Positions 8,144 to 16,675 of a stretch of DNA of 64,000 nt are shown piece after piece (the first letter of the stretch is position 1; every line of letters begins with the position of its first letter). The DNA comes from DATAOG01 sp963753685 (GTDB lineage: Bacteria; Pseudomonadota; Alphaproteobacteria; Geminicoccales; Geminicoccaceae): contig CAVWDE010000008.1 in assembly GCA_963753685.1 (NCBI GenBank), positions 327,429 through 391,428 on the forward strand, in the 5' to 3' direction. Below the pieces are notes generated by a model that was given only the letters and a program-made list of their open reading frames with translations, was not told the origin of the DNA and searched no databases. A program made the position numbers and the translations under genes.

Positions 8144-10231
8144 ATGACCGAGCCGACCCCGGTCCTGGAGTGCAAAGACCTTTGCATCTCCTACTTCACG
8201 CGCGCGGGCGAGATCCCGGCGGTGGTCGACTTCAATCTGACGGTCATGCCGGGCGAGGCAGTCGGGATCGTCGGCGAGTCGGGCTGCGGCAAGTCGACCG
8301 TGGCGCTCGCGATCATGCAGTACATGGGCAAGAACGGCCGCGTCATGTCCGGCGAGATCAAGTTCAAGGGCCGCGACATGACCGCGATGAGCGAGCAGGA
8401 GCTGCGCCAGTTGCGCGGCTCCCAGATCGCGATGGTCTACCAGGAGCCGATGGCCTCGCTCAATCCGTCGATGAAGATCGCCGAGCAGCTGATGGAGGTG
8501 CCCCGCTTCCACGAGGGGGCATCGGACCAGGAGGCCTACGCGCGGGCCCTCGAGATGTTGGGCAACGTGCGCTTGCCCGACCCCAAGCGCATCATGGAGA
8601 GCTTCCCGCACCAGATCTCGGGCGGCCAGCAGCAGCGCGTGGTGATCGCCATGGCGCTGCTCTCGAACCCGGCGCTCCTGTTGCTGGACGAGCCGACGAC
8701 CGCCCTCGACGTCACGGTCGAGGCCGGCATCGTGCAGCTGATCAAGGAGATCAGCGAGCGCTTCGGCACCTCGATGATCTACATCTCGCACAACCTCGGC
8801 CTGATCCTCGAGACCTGCGACCGGATCACCGTGATGTATTCGGGCGAGGCGGTCGAGGTCGGCACGGTCGCCGAGGTGTTCGACCGCATGCGCCACCCCT
8901 ACACGCGCGGGCTGTTCAACTCGATCCCCTTGCCCGGCGCCGACAAGCACGCCCGCCCGCTGGTCGCGATCCCGGGCCAGCTGCCCTTGCCGCACGAGCG
9001 CCCCGACGGCTGCAACTTCGGCCCGCGCTGCGACTTCTTCCGGGCCGGGACCTGCAATCACGGCTTCATCAAGATGGAGGCGGTGCCCGACCAGGCCGGG
9101 CACATGACCCGCTGCCGGCGCTTCCAGGAGATCGACTGGAAGACCCGGCCCAAGGCAGCCGAGGGCGGCGCCGCCGCCGAACCCGGCCCGATCGTGCTCC
9201 GCGTCGAGGAGCTCAAGAAATACTACGAGATCCGGGACAGCTCGCTCAGGGCGCTGATCAAGGGCAACCGGGTGCGCACGGTCAAGGCCAACGAGAAGCT
9301 CGACTTCGTCGCCCGCGAGGCCGAGACCGTGGCCCTGGTCGGCGAATCCGGCTGCGGCAAGTCGACCCTTGCCAAGGTCCTGCTCGGCCTCGAGACCGCG
9401 ACCGAAGGCAAGGTCGTGCTCGACAACCAGGACCTGAGCCAAGTGACGGTGCAAAAGCGGCGCCCGCAGGTCGTGAGCCACCTGCAGATGGTCTTCCAGA
9501 ACCCGTTCGACACCCTCAACCCCAGCCACAGCGTGGGCGGCCAGATTGCCCGGGTGATTCGCAAGTTCGGGGTCGAGCGCGATCCCGAGAAGGTGCGCGA
9601 GCGGGTCATGCAGCTGCTCGACATCGTGAAATTGCCGCGCGACTTCTACCGGCGCCGGCCACGCCAGCTCTCGGGCGGCCAGAAGCAGCGGGTCGGGATC
9701 GCGCGCGCGTTCGCCGGCAACCCGCGGGTCGTGGTCGCCGACGAGCCGGTCTCGGCGCTCGACGTCTCGGTCCAGGCGGCGGTCGCCCAGCTCCTGATGG
9801 AGATCCAGCGCGAGAACCGGACCACGCTCCTCTTCATCAGCCACGATCTGTCGCTGGTCCGCTACCTCGCCGACCGGGTGGTCGTGATGTATCTCGGCAC
9901 GATTGCCGAGCAGGGCACGACCGACGAGGTCTTCGCGCCACCCTATCACCCGTACACCGAAGCCCTTTTGTCCGCGATTCCGATCGCCGACACCTCGGTG
10001 CACAAGAAAGAGATCGTGCTCGAGGGCGACATCCCCTCGGCCATGAATCCGCCCTCCGGCTGCCCGTTCCAGACCCGCTGCCCGCGGAAAATCGGCAAGA
10101 TCTGCGAGGACCAGGCGCCGCCGATCCGGGTGTTCGGCAAAGGCCACAAGATCGCCTGCCACATCGCGCCCGAGGAGCTTCTGCGCATGGAGCCCGTGAT
10201 CGTCATGGGCGCCAAGGAAGCGGCCGAGTAA
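8144..10231 (+). CDS. Fused double ATPase of peptide-type ABC importer (DppD-DppF fusion)
   Basis: A single 695-residue polypeptide holds both nucleotide-binding domains that are usually separate DppD and DppF subunits. Domain 1 (about 5-330) has Walker A GESGCGKST at 44-52, signature SGGQQQR near 163, and Walker B LLLLDEPTTALD. Domain 2 (about 345-680) has Walker A GESGCGKST near 400-408, signature SGGQKQR near 509 and Walker B VVVADEPVSALD. Both halves end in the oligopeptide-transporter C-terminal zinc/Fe-S-like cysteine motif (CNFGPRCDFF...C and CPFQTRCPRKIGKIC). It lies 13 bp after the permease. Such fusions are known from GsiA and YejF. Confidence 0.94.
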   Translation: MTEPTPVLECKDLCISYFTRAGEIPAVVDFNLTVMPGEAVGIVGESGCGKSTVALAIMQYMGKNGRVMSGEIKFKGRDMTAMSEQELRQLRGSQIAMVYQEPMASLNPSMKIAEQLMEVPRFHEGASDQEAYARALEMLGNVRLPDPKRIMESFPHQISGGQQQRVVIAMALLSNPALLLLDEPTTALDVTVEAGIVQLIKEISERFGTSMIYISHNLGLILETCDRITVMYSGEAVEVGTVAEVFDRMRHPYTRGLFNSIPLPGADKHARPLVAIPGQLPLPHERPDGCNFGPRCDFFRAGTCNHGFIKMEAVPDQAGHMTRCRRFQEIDWKTRPKAAEGGAAAEPGPIVLRVEELKKYYEIRDSSLRALIKGNRVRTVKANEKLDFVAREAETVALVGESGCGKSTLAKVLLGLETATEGKVVLDNQDLSQVTVQKRRPQVVSHLQMVFQNPFDTLNPSHSVGGQIARVIRKFGVERDPEKVRERVMQLLDIVKLPRDFYRRRPRQLSGGQKQRVGIARAFAGNPRVVVADEPVSALDVSVQAAVAQLLMEIQRENRTTLLFISHDLSLVRYLADRVVVMYLGTIAEQGTTDEVFAPPYHPYTEALLSAIPIADTSVHKKEIVLEGDIPSAMNPPSGCPFQTRCPRKIGKICEDQAPPIRVFGKGHKIACHIAPEELLRMEPVIVMGAKEAAE

Positions 10232-10356
10232 CAGGCACGGCCTCGACCGGCCTTGATGACGCGTGGGCGCGCGCCAGATTCGCAATTGACGCTGCCGACC
10301 CGGCTTGGCCCCGGGTCGCTCATGATCGCCGCGTGCTCGATGAGGAGAAACCAGCC

Positions 10357-11247
10357 ATGAGCGAGGTGCTCGCCGTCGCCTTCGACGATCGGGCCGCTGC
10401 CGCCGACGTCCTGCACAAGCTGCGCAGCCTGGGCGCCGAGCATCTGGTCGAGCTCGAGGACGCCTGCGTCGCGCAACGCGGCGCCGACGGCCGGTTGCAG
10501 CTCACCCAGGCGATCGGTCATCGGCTGGCGCTGCACGGCCGGTTCTGGCACGACCTGATCCATCGCCTTCTCCATCACCGCCGGGAGCGCGAGCGGGCCG
10601 GCTCCGGCGCGCCGGACTCCAGGCTCGAGCCGAGCTTCTATCGCGAGCTCGCCGACGCGCTGCGGCCGGACACCTCGGCCCTGTTCGTGCTGGTCCGCGA
10701 GGCCTCGGCCGACGCCCTGATCAAGAGCCTCGAGCAGCACCAGGGCCGGATCCTGCGCTCGACCCTGCCGGAGAGCGAAGAGGCGGCGCTCGAGGTCGCG
10801 GTCGGCATGCGGCCGCCGACCCCGCCGCCGGCGTCCGAGCTGCAGAACATGATCGTGCAGGAGGAGGAGCAGACGAGCCAGGCGACCCTGCACAAGCGCG
10901 CCGCCGCCGAACAGCGCCGCCGCCACGAGATCGAGCGCCTGCGCCGGGGCGAGCTGAGCCCCGAGGATATCCGCGCGGTCATCCAGCGTTGCACCGACGC
11001 CGCCCGCGCCGGCCAGGGCAGCGTGCTCGCCTACCGCTTCCCGAGCGAGGTCTGCCTGGACGGCGGCCGGGCGATCAACAACAGCCTCCCGGACTGGCCC
11101 GCATCGCTGACCGGCCAGCCGCGCGCATTCTACGACTACTACCAGACCGTGCTCCACCCCGCCGGCTATCACATCCGCGCCACGATCCTGAACTTCCCGG
11201 GCGGCGTCCCGGGCGACGCCGGCCTGTTCCTCAGCTGGGCGAGCTGA
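10357..11247 (+). CDS. DUF1269-like domain fused to an uncharacterised C-terminal domain
   Basis: Predicted 296 residues. The first part (about 3-165) resembles DUF1269 proteins: an opening 'VLAVAFDDRAAAADVLHKL', an 'LEDACVAQRGADGRLQLTQ' segment and 'SALFVLVREAS...ILRSTLPESEEAALE'. The glycine-zipper transmembrane stretch that DUF1269 proteins carry in the middle is absent, replaced by a His/Arg-rich linker (HRLLHHRRERERAG). After a charged linker there is a separate domain (about 190-296) with 'YRFPSEVCLDGGRAINNSLP' and 'FPGGVPGDAGLFLSWAS' that resembles small conserved alphaproteobacterial proteins of unknown function. It is probably cytoplasmic. No function is proposed. Confidence 0.75.
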   Translation: MSEVLAVAFDDRAAAADVLHKLRSLGAEHLVELEDACVAQRGADGRLQLTQAIGHRLALHGRFWHDLIHRLLHHRRERERAGSGAPDSRLEPSFYRELADALRPDTSALFVLVREASADALIKSLEQHQGRILRSTLPESEEAALEVAVGMRPPTPPPASELQNMIVQEEEQTSQATLHKRAAAEQRRRHEIERLRRGELSPEDIRAVIQRCTDAARAGQGSVLAYRFPSEVCLDGGRAINNSLPDWPASLTGQPRAFYDYYQTVLHPAGYHIRATILNFPGGVPGDAGLFLSWAS

Positions 11248-11336
11248 GCCGCAGCGCGGCTCGGCCCAACCTGTCGGACCGGACGCTTCTGCGAAGCGGC
11301 CGTTGTCCGGCCGGCGGATCGGATGCAAGCTGGGGC

Positions 11337-11885
11337 ATGGCCACCCAGCCCGCCGACCTCAGGATGACGCTCGCCGAGTTCCTCGACTGGGACGACGGCA
11401 CGGATAGCCGCTACGAGCTGATCGACGGCCGTGTGCTGGCCATGGCGCCGCCAAGCCCGCACCACGGTGCGTTGCTCGGACGGCTCGCCCAAATCATCGG
11501 CAACGCCCTCGCGCCACGACGCTTGGTCTTCATCCGAGCCGGCATCGTCACGCCCGATCGGCCCGACAGCTATCTGCAGGCTGATCTTGCGGTCAGCTGT
11601 CGGCCACTCGACGAGCAGGAGCACCATGTGGCGGCGCCGATCCTGGTCGTCGAAGTGGAATCGCCGGGCACGGTGCGCCACGACCGCGGGATCAAGGTCG
11701 ACCGCTACCGCGAGCTTCCCTCGGTCCGGGAGATCCTCCTGGTCGCGAGCCAGGAGCGCCGGGTCCAGCTCTGGCGCCGCCAGGACGCACGCTGGAGCGT
11801 CGAGGACGTGATTGGCGACGCGACGCTCCACCTCGAGAGCTGCACGCTTACGATCCCGCTCGCCGACCTCTACGCCGGGCTCTGA
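11337..11885 (+). CDS. Uma2 family endonuclease (DUF820)
   Basis: 182-residue protein of the Uma2/DUF820 PD-(D/E)XK nuclease-like family. It opens with the typical 'MTLAEFLDWDD...RYELIDGRVLAMAPPSPHHG' and carries the expected acidic core residues in 'YLQADLAVSC' and 'ILVVEVES', followed by a Lys in 'GIKVDRYRELPSVREILLV'. Family members are common in multiple copies in environmental genomes; many are thought to be mobile-associated and their cellular role is unclear. It stands alone, with a hairpin just after its stop codon. Confidence 0.88.
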   Translation: MATQPADLRMTLAEFLDWDDGTDSRYELIDGRVLAMAPPSPHHGALLGRLAQIIGNALAPRRLVFIRAGIVTPDRPDSYLQADLAVSCRPLDEQEHHVAAPILVVEVESPGTVRHDRGIKVDRYRELPSVREILLVASQERRVQLWRRQDARWSVEDVIGDATLHLESCTLTIPLADLYAGL

Positions 11886-11896
11886 GCCAAGGCGGC

Positions 11897-11930
11897 GGGC
11901 ACCTTTTTCTTCACTGGACCGAAGGTGCCC
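11897..11930 (+). terminator. Inverted repeat after Uma2 gene, possible terminator
   Basis: GGGCACCTT at 11897-11905 pairs exactly with AAGGTGCCC at 11922-11930 across a 16-base loop that includes a run of five T. It sits 12 bp after the Uma2 stop codon and before the next gene. No U-tract follows the stem, so it may be a mRNA-stabilising hairpin or a factor-dependent terminator. The structure is seen directly; its function is inferred. Confidence 0.4.
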
Positions 11931-11975
11931 AGTCGCCTATCCTTTGGGATCAGCGGCCAGGCAGGAATTTCCACC

Positions 11976-12578
11976 ATGGCGTATAATGACAAGTATTTCG
12001 CTTCTACCATGAAGGGTCAGACCTTCCTTCGCGCGCGCGGGTTCGACCCCACGGGCATTCGCAGCGGCGGCATCATCAGCCCGCAACTGGTAGAGCTGCC
12101 AAGCGGGAGCTTCCTCTTTCGGCTCTTTCATGACCCTAAAAGGCGTTGGGGTGAGTGGTGGTCTACACCCCACGAATTGTCACTGGTGAGTGAATATTTC
12201 GCGCGGTCGGGCCCGGCCTTCGCGGTTGGCCGGACCGAGGGTAAGGGCATCCTTCACGCGACCCTGGCGGTCCGGCACGACTGGTCGGGGAACAGCCAGC
12301 AGCATCTCGGGCTCTTTCTGGTTGCCCGCCTCACTGAGCCGCTGAAAGCCTATCACGGCGAAGGCGATCATGCTCCCGATGCCTCTCAAAAGCAGGTGCA
12401 AAAAGGCGTCCACATCATCGACCAGAGTCACCGCCAACGCCTCGTGCAGCAGATTTTCTTGCCCAGCCCCTGGGAATATCAGCAGGCGTTCGTCTCGATT
12501 CACGAGGGTACGACGGACACCGGCCTGCAAAGTGCGCTCAAGACGTTCCGCCGCGGCCCGTTGCCTTTCGAGGTCTGA
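11976..12578 (+). CDS. Hypothetical protein of unknown family, AT-richer
   Basis: I do not recognise this 200-residue protein. The ATG at 11976 has AGGA about nine bases upstream and opens 'MAYNDKYFASTMKGQTFLRARG'. The sequence has no signal peptide, no transmembrane segment and no obvious catalytic motif. It is rich in aromatic residues (RRWGEWWSTPHE, PSPWEYQQAF). Codon choice (more A/T in third positions: aat, aag, ttt) differs from the surrounding GC-rich genes, and no neighbour belongs to an obvious common pathway, so it is probably acquired. A T7 run follows shortly after the stop codon. Confidence 0.6.
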   Translation: MAYNDKYFASTMKGQTFLRARGFDPTGIRSGGIISPQLVELPSGSFLFRLFHDPKRRWGEWWSTPHELSLVSEYFARSGPAFAVGRTEGKGILHATLAVRHDWSGNSQQHLGLFLVARLTEPLKAYHGEGDHAPDASQKQVQKGVHIIDQSHRQRLVQQIFLPSPWEYQQAFVSIHEGTTDTGLQSALKTFRRGPLPFEV

Positions 12579-12611
12579 AGGCCAGGAATTTTTTTGTTGA
12601 AAGGACGGGCC

Positions 12612-14351
12612 CTATCGACCCGGACGTGATTCACCCTGGAAGAACCTGAGCACCGAGCGGATCGGGTTGGGGGCGGCTTGGCCGAGGCCGCAGATCGAGG
12701 CGTCCGCCATCGCGCGGCAGAGCTCCTCGAGGAGCGGCGTCGTCCCAGGTCTCGCGCGCCATCAGGGCCACCGCCTTCTCGCAGCCGACCCGGCAGGGGG
12801 TGCATTGGCCGCAGCTTTCGTCGGCGAAGAAGCGGAGCAGGTTGAGGGCGACCGCCTTGAGGTCGTCCTGGTCGGAGAGCACCACGACCGCGTGCGAGCC
12901 GACGAAGCAGCCGTGCTTTTCCAGTTGGCCGAAATCGAGCGGGATGTCCGCCATGGTGGCGGGCAGAATACCGCCCGAGGCGCCGCCCGGGAGGTAGGCT
13001 TTGAAGGTGTGGCCTTCGGCCATGCCGCCGCAGAACTCCTCGATCAGCTCGCCCGCCGTGATCCCGGCCGGGGCGAGCTTGACCCCCGGCTCCTTGACCC
13101 GGCCCGAGACCGAGTAGCTGCGCAGGCCCTTCGAGCCGTGGCGGCCCTGGGCTGCGAACCATTCCGGGCCCTTTTCGACGATGTCCCGGATCCAGTAGAG
13201 GGTCTCGACGTTGTTGATCAGCGTCGGGCGGCCGAACAGGCCGACCTCGGCGGCATAGGGCGGGCGGTGGCGCGGCAGGCCGCGCTTGCCCTCGATGCTC
13301 TCGAGCATCGCCGAACTCCTCGCCGCAGATGTAGGCGCCGGCACCCCGGCGCAGGACCAGGTAGCCCGGCCGCGCCAAGCCCGCCGCCTCGACCTTCGGG
13401 ATCTCGCGCACAAGGACCTCGCGGATGCCGGGGTATTCGTCGCGCAGATAGATGTAGACGGCCTCGGCCTCGATCGACCAGGCGGCGATCAGGGCGCCCT
13501 CGAGGAACCGGTGCGGGTCGCGCTCGAGGTAGTAGCGGTCCTTGAACGTGCCGGGCTCGCCCTCGTCCGCGTTGACCGCGAGATAGCGGGGCTTGGCTCC
13601 CTTGCGGACGAGCTCCCACTTGCGCCCGGTCGGAAAGCCGGCGCCGCCCAGGCCGCGCAGCCCCGAGGTGTTGAGCGCGCCCAGCAGATCGAGCACCGCC
13701 TGGTCGGGTCGATGGCCCGCCGGCCTCGAGCCCGAGGTAGTGCCGGAGCAGGCGATAGCCGCCGCCCTCGAGGTAGCGCTCGAACGGGCTGGCATCCGGG
13801 ACGTCGGCATGGGTGTGACCGGCCCGGACCGCGAGGGCCACCTCGTCGGGCGTCGCGTGGTCGACGTAGTGGTGGCCGACCTCGGCCACCGGCGCCGTGT
13901 CGCAATGCCCCATGCAGGGCGCGCGCACCACCCGGACCTTGAGCGGATCGAGCCCCTGGCGGAGTGCCGCCATCAGCTGCCCCGCCCCCATCAGCTCGCA
14001 GGTCAGGCTGTCGCAGACCCGGACCGTCAGCGCCGGCGGCGCCGGCTCGCCCTCCTTGACCACGTCGAAATGGGCGTAGAAGGTCGCGACCTCGTAGACC
14101 TCGGTCTGGGCGAGGCGCATCTCCTCTGCGAGCGCTGCCAGATGGGCGGCCGAGAGATGGCCGAAGCGATCCTGGATCAGGTGCAGGTGCTCGATCAGGA
14201 GAGCGCGCCGGCGCGGCCGGCCCTCGAGCAGGGCGCACACCGCCTCGAGGGCCGCGGGATCGACCTCTCGGCCCTTGGGCCGTGCCAGGCCGCGCCCCTG
14301 GCCACGGCCCGGGTGACGGTGCTTGCGGATCTCGCCTCCGGTCTCACCCAT
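12612..14351 (-). pseudogene. Fused NuoE/NuoF-type NAD-dependent diaphorase (FdsG-FdsB / HoxF-like), three frameshifts
   Basis: Would encode about 578 residues combining a thioredoxin-like [2Fe-2S] NuoE/FdsG domain (C-x4-C in VRVCDSLTCEL, C-x3-C in APCMGHCDTA) with a NuoF/FdsB domain: FMN/NADH fold (GLGGAGFPTGRKW, NADEGEPGTFKDR), SLBB region, and the 4Fe-4S cluster (SCGQCTPC then SICGLG). The frame changes near 13715, 13312 and 12742; deleting one base at each gives an uninterrupted reading ending at TAG 12612-12614. At 13312 the sequence GAGTTCGG would read GAGTCGG. The family oxidises or reduces NAD for soluble formate dehydrogenase or hydrogenase complexes, but no catalytic subunit gene is adjacent, so the partner is unknown. 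Confidence 0.82.
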
Positions 14352-14640
14352 CCCTGAAATCTCACCAGCTGGCGCCGCGGGCCGGCGGCCGGGTGCCCCG
14401 TACCCGTCGATCCGATGGCCGCCGGCCCCGCCGGGCGCGCCCGGCAGCCTCAGTCTTGACCATAGATAGCGCCGGAGCTCCCGGCAACCTGGGCGCCCCG
14501 GCGGAGCTGGATGAGCGCACACCCTCTACCGCCGGCTGACCGACCGTGATAGGTTTACGCGTCTGCCGTTGCGATGGCGACCGGCTCGGCACCGGCGGGC
14601 GGCCCCTCCTCCGGAACGTGTGACACGATCGGAGCCGCAG
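14352..14640. other. Intergenic region, divergent genes
   Basis: About 289 bp between the diaphorase gene (-) and the SH3b protein gene (+). It must hold both promoters. No gene, repeat or RNA structure was recognised in it. Confidence 0.45.
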
Positions 14641-16296
14641 GTGAGGCGTAGTCTGGACGGGATCTTCCGGCTCCGGTTCCGAGCCCTGCTCTGTGCCTGC
14701 CTGCTCGTCCTGGGTCTGAATCCCCTCCGGCCGGGCACGGCCGCAGAGGGGGATCCGCTCGGCCTCGAGGCCGCGACGGCCGAGGTGCGGGCGGCGCTCG
14801 AGGACATGGCGAACGCCCTCGACGGCGCGCCCCGTCAGGTGCAGACCACGATCGGCGCCGATCTGCACCTGATGGGCCAGGCGATCGCGCGCGCCCTGGA
14901 CCGGCTCGAGGGTGACGCCGCGTCGGTCGCCGATCCGAGCCTGGTCTACGATCTCAATTTCCTCGCCGACATCGCCCACGCCGCGACCGACGAGCTGCAT
15001 GCGGTCGCGGCCAAGCCCACCACCGCCCTCGACCCGGATCGGGCACGGCGGATCGATCGGCTGACCGAGGCGGCGGCCGCGCGGCTGACCGAGATCAATC
15101 TCGTGCTCGACGGCTGGAGCGAGCGCAGCCGGAACGCCGTGGTCGAGCTGGAGGACGACGGCGGCGTCCTGGTGGTGCGCTCGACCGACCGGCTGATCTA
15201 CAACGGCATCCGCTACGTCAGCATCGCCCTGCTCGCGGTCGGCCTGCTCGCGGTCGGCCTGCAGCTGCTGCGCACGGGCCAGGAGCGCGTCGATGCCCGG
15301 GCCCGCCCCCGCCGGAGCCCGCTGCTGTCGGGATTGGCGGGTGCCGCTCTGGCGGTGTTCTTCGCCGGCTGTGCCACGTTCAGCCTGCGGCCCGGGATGC
15401 TCGCGGCGCTGTCGGCGGAGGTTCGGGTGCAGGCGCAGGAGCACCCCTGCGAGCGCCTGGCGGCGCAGCGCGACCGGCTGATCGCCGCCCAGCAGGCCGA
15501 CCATCCGGGCCTGATCGAGGCGACCAAGCAGCGGATGCGGCCCGCCGCCCAGGACTGTCTCGGCCTGCCGTCGGAAGCGCTGACCGCGGAGGCGATCGAG
15601 CGCCTGGCCAGCAAGACCGCGCTCGCCCACAATGAGCCGATGCCGGTCCGACGGCGGGCGGTCGGGCTGGCCACGGCCGAGGCCGGTGCGAGCGACCTCA
15701 CGGTCGGCGGTTCGCCCGACGTCGCCGAGCTGGCGCCGGCGGAGACCGAGCTGCGCGGTGGCTTGACCGACCTCCTGGCCGGCATCCGGGACAACCAGGA
15801 GGCGCCGGCCGGCAGGCCGGCCAGTCCGGGCGGGCCCGTGGCCAGTCCGCTCGAGCCCACCGCCCCGACGGCCGGGCCGGCCGCCGGGCCTGTCAGCCCG
15901 GCAGCCGAGGCTGTCAGCCCTGGAGCCGAGCGGATCGAGCCCGCTGCCGCGCCGGTCGAGCCCGCTGCCGATCGGGTCGACCCCGCTGCCGAACGGGTCG
16001 ATCCTGCCCCCGGGCCGGTCGAGCCCGCGGCGGGGCCGGCTGCGACGGCGGCCGTGGCGACGCCACCGGATCCGGGGCCGTCGAGTTGGCCGCCCGAACC
16101 CAAGCCGACGCTGTTCGTCACCACCGCGGCGCTCAACTATCGAGACGGCCCGAGCGTCGACGCGCGCCGGCTCGGCACCCTCGTCCCGGGCGCCCGGCTG
16201 CGGGTCCTGGGCGAGGACGCGGGCTGGGCGGAGGTCCGCCTCAGCGACGGCCGCCAGGCCTACGTCGCCACGGAATTCCTCGAGCCGGCTCGTTGA
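14641..16296 (+). CDS. Membrane-anchored protein with Pro/Ala-rich repeats and C-terminal SH3b domain
   Basis: 551 residues from GTG 14641, which has GGAG closely upstream. Order: signal-like hydrophobic N-terminus (ALLCACLLVLGL), a helical region to about 180, a transmembrane segment near 190-212 (ISIALLAVGLLAVGLQLL), a second hydrophobic stretch near 228-250 with a Cys (FAGCATFSL), a helical periplasmic-type region, a 150-residue low-complexity linker of degenerate EPAA/DPAA repeats (about 400-480), and a bacterial SH3 domain at about 490-551 (LNYRDGPSVDARRLGTL...AYVATEFLEP). SH3b domains of this kind usually bind cell-wall glycans. The full architecture is not one I recognise; the function is unknown. 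Confidence 0.75.
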   Translation: MRRSLDGIFRLRFRALLCACLLVLGLNPLRPGTAAEGDPLGLEAATAEVRAALEDMANALDGAPRQVQTTIGADLHLMGQAIARALDRLEGDAASVADPSLVYDLNFLADIAHAATDELHAVAAKPTTALDPDRARRIDRLTEAAAARLTEINLVLDGWSERSRNAVVELEDDGGVLVVRSTDRLIYNGIRYVSIALLAVGLLAVGLQLLRTGQERVDARARPRRSPLLSGLAGAALAVFFAGCATFSLRPGMLAALSAEVRVQAQEHPCERLAAQRDRLIAAQQADHPGLIEATKQRMRPAAQDCLGLPSEALTAEAIERLASKTALAHNEPMPVRRRAVGLATAEAGASDLTVGGSPDVAELAPAETELRGGLTDLLAGIRDNQEAPAGRPASPGGPVASPLEPTAPTAGPAAGPVSPAAEAVSPGAERIEPAAAPVEPAADRVDPAAERVDPAPGPVEPAAGPAATAAVATPPDPGPSSWPPEPKPTLFVTTAALNYRDGPSVDARRLGTLVPGARLRVLGEDAGWAEVRLSDGRQAYVATEFLEPAR

Positions 16297-16323
16297 AGGT
16301 CGACCCCCGGCCGACGCCCGCCG

Positions 16324-16515
16324 CTAGATGCCCCTGACGGTGCGCGGGCCGAACAGCAGCCAGATCAGGAAGCCCAGGATCGGAAAGATCAGGACCAGCA
16401 CGGTCCAGACGACCTTGGCGCCGACCGGACGCGCGCTGCCGAACACATGCACGATCGCCCAGACGTCGGCGATCAGGACGATCAGGCCCAAAAGACCGCC
16501 GACCTTGATGCCCAT
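16324..16515 (-). CDS. Small PLDc_N-type membrane protein
   Basis: 63-residue protein with two transmembrane helices and the short PLD nuclease N-terminal (PLDc_N) pattern: K-x-x-W in the middle (GAKVVWTVLVLIFPILGFLIWLLFG) and a terminal FGPR. In cardiolipin synthases this segment precedes the catalytic part; here it stands alone, as in many short proteins. A strong Shine-Dalgarno (GGAGGAAGGAG) precedes the ATG. The function is unknown. Confidence 0.85.
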   Translation of the reverse strand: MGIKVGGLLGLIVLIADVWAIVHVFGSARPVGAKVVWTVLVLIFPILGFLIWLLFGPRTVRGI

Positions 16516-16675
16516 GGTAGCTCCTTCCTCCGGAGCGCCCGCCGCACCCGGCGGCCCGGACCACGTGCGGCGCTGCGTCTGCCAGATCTACTAGCGCAAG
16601 ACGACCGGCCTGTGCATCGTGCTCGTGCCGGCTCAGGCCGGGCGACAGGGGCACGCAGGTGGACGGGGGGCACAG

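Noticed and set aside
8170..11247. 1025-residue continuous frame
   Set aside because: It crosses the fused ATPase gene in the wrong frame and only its last 296 codons (from 10357) are a real gene.
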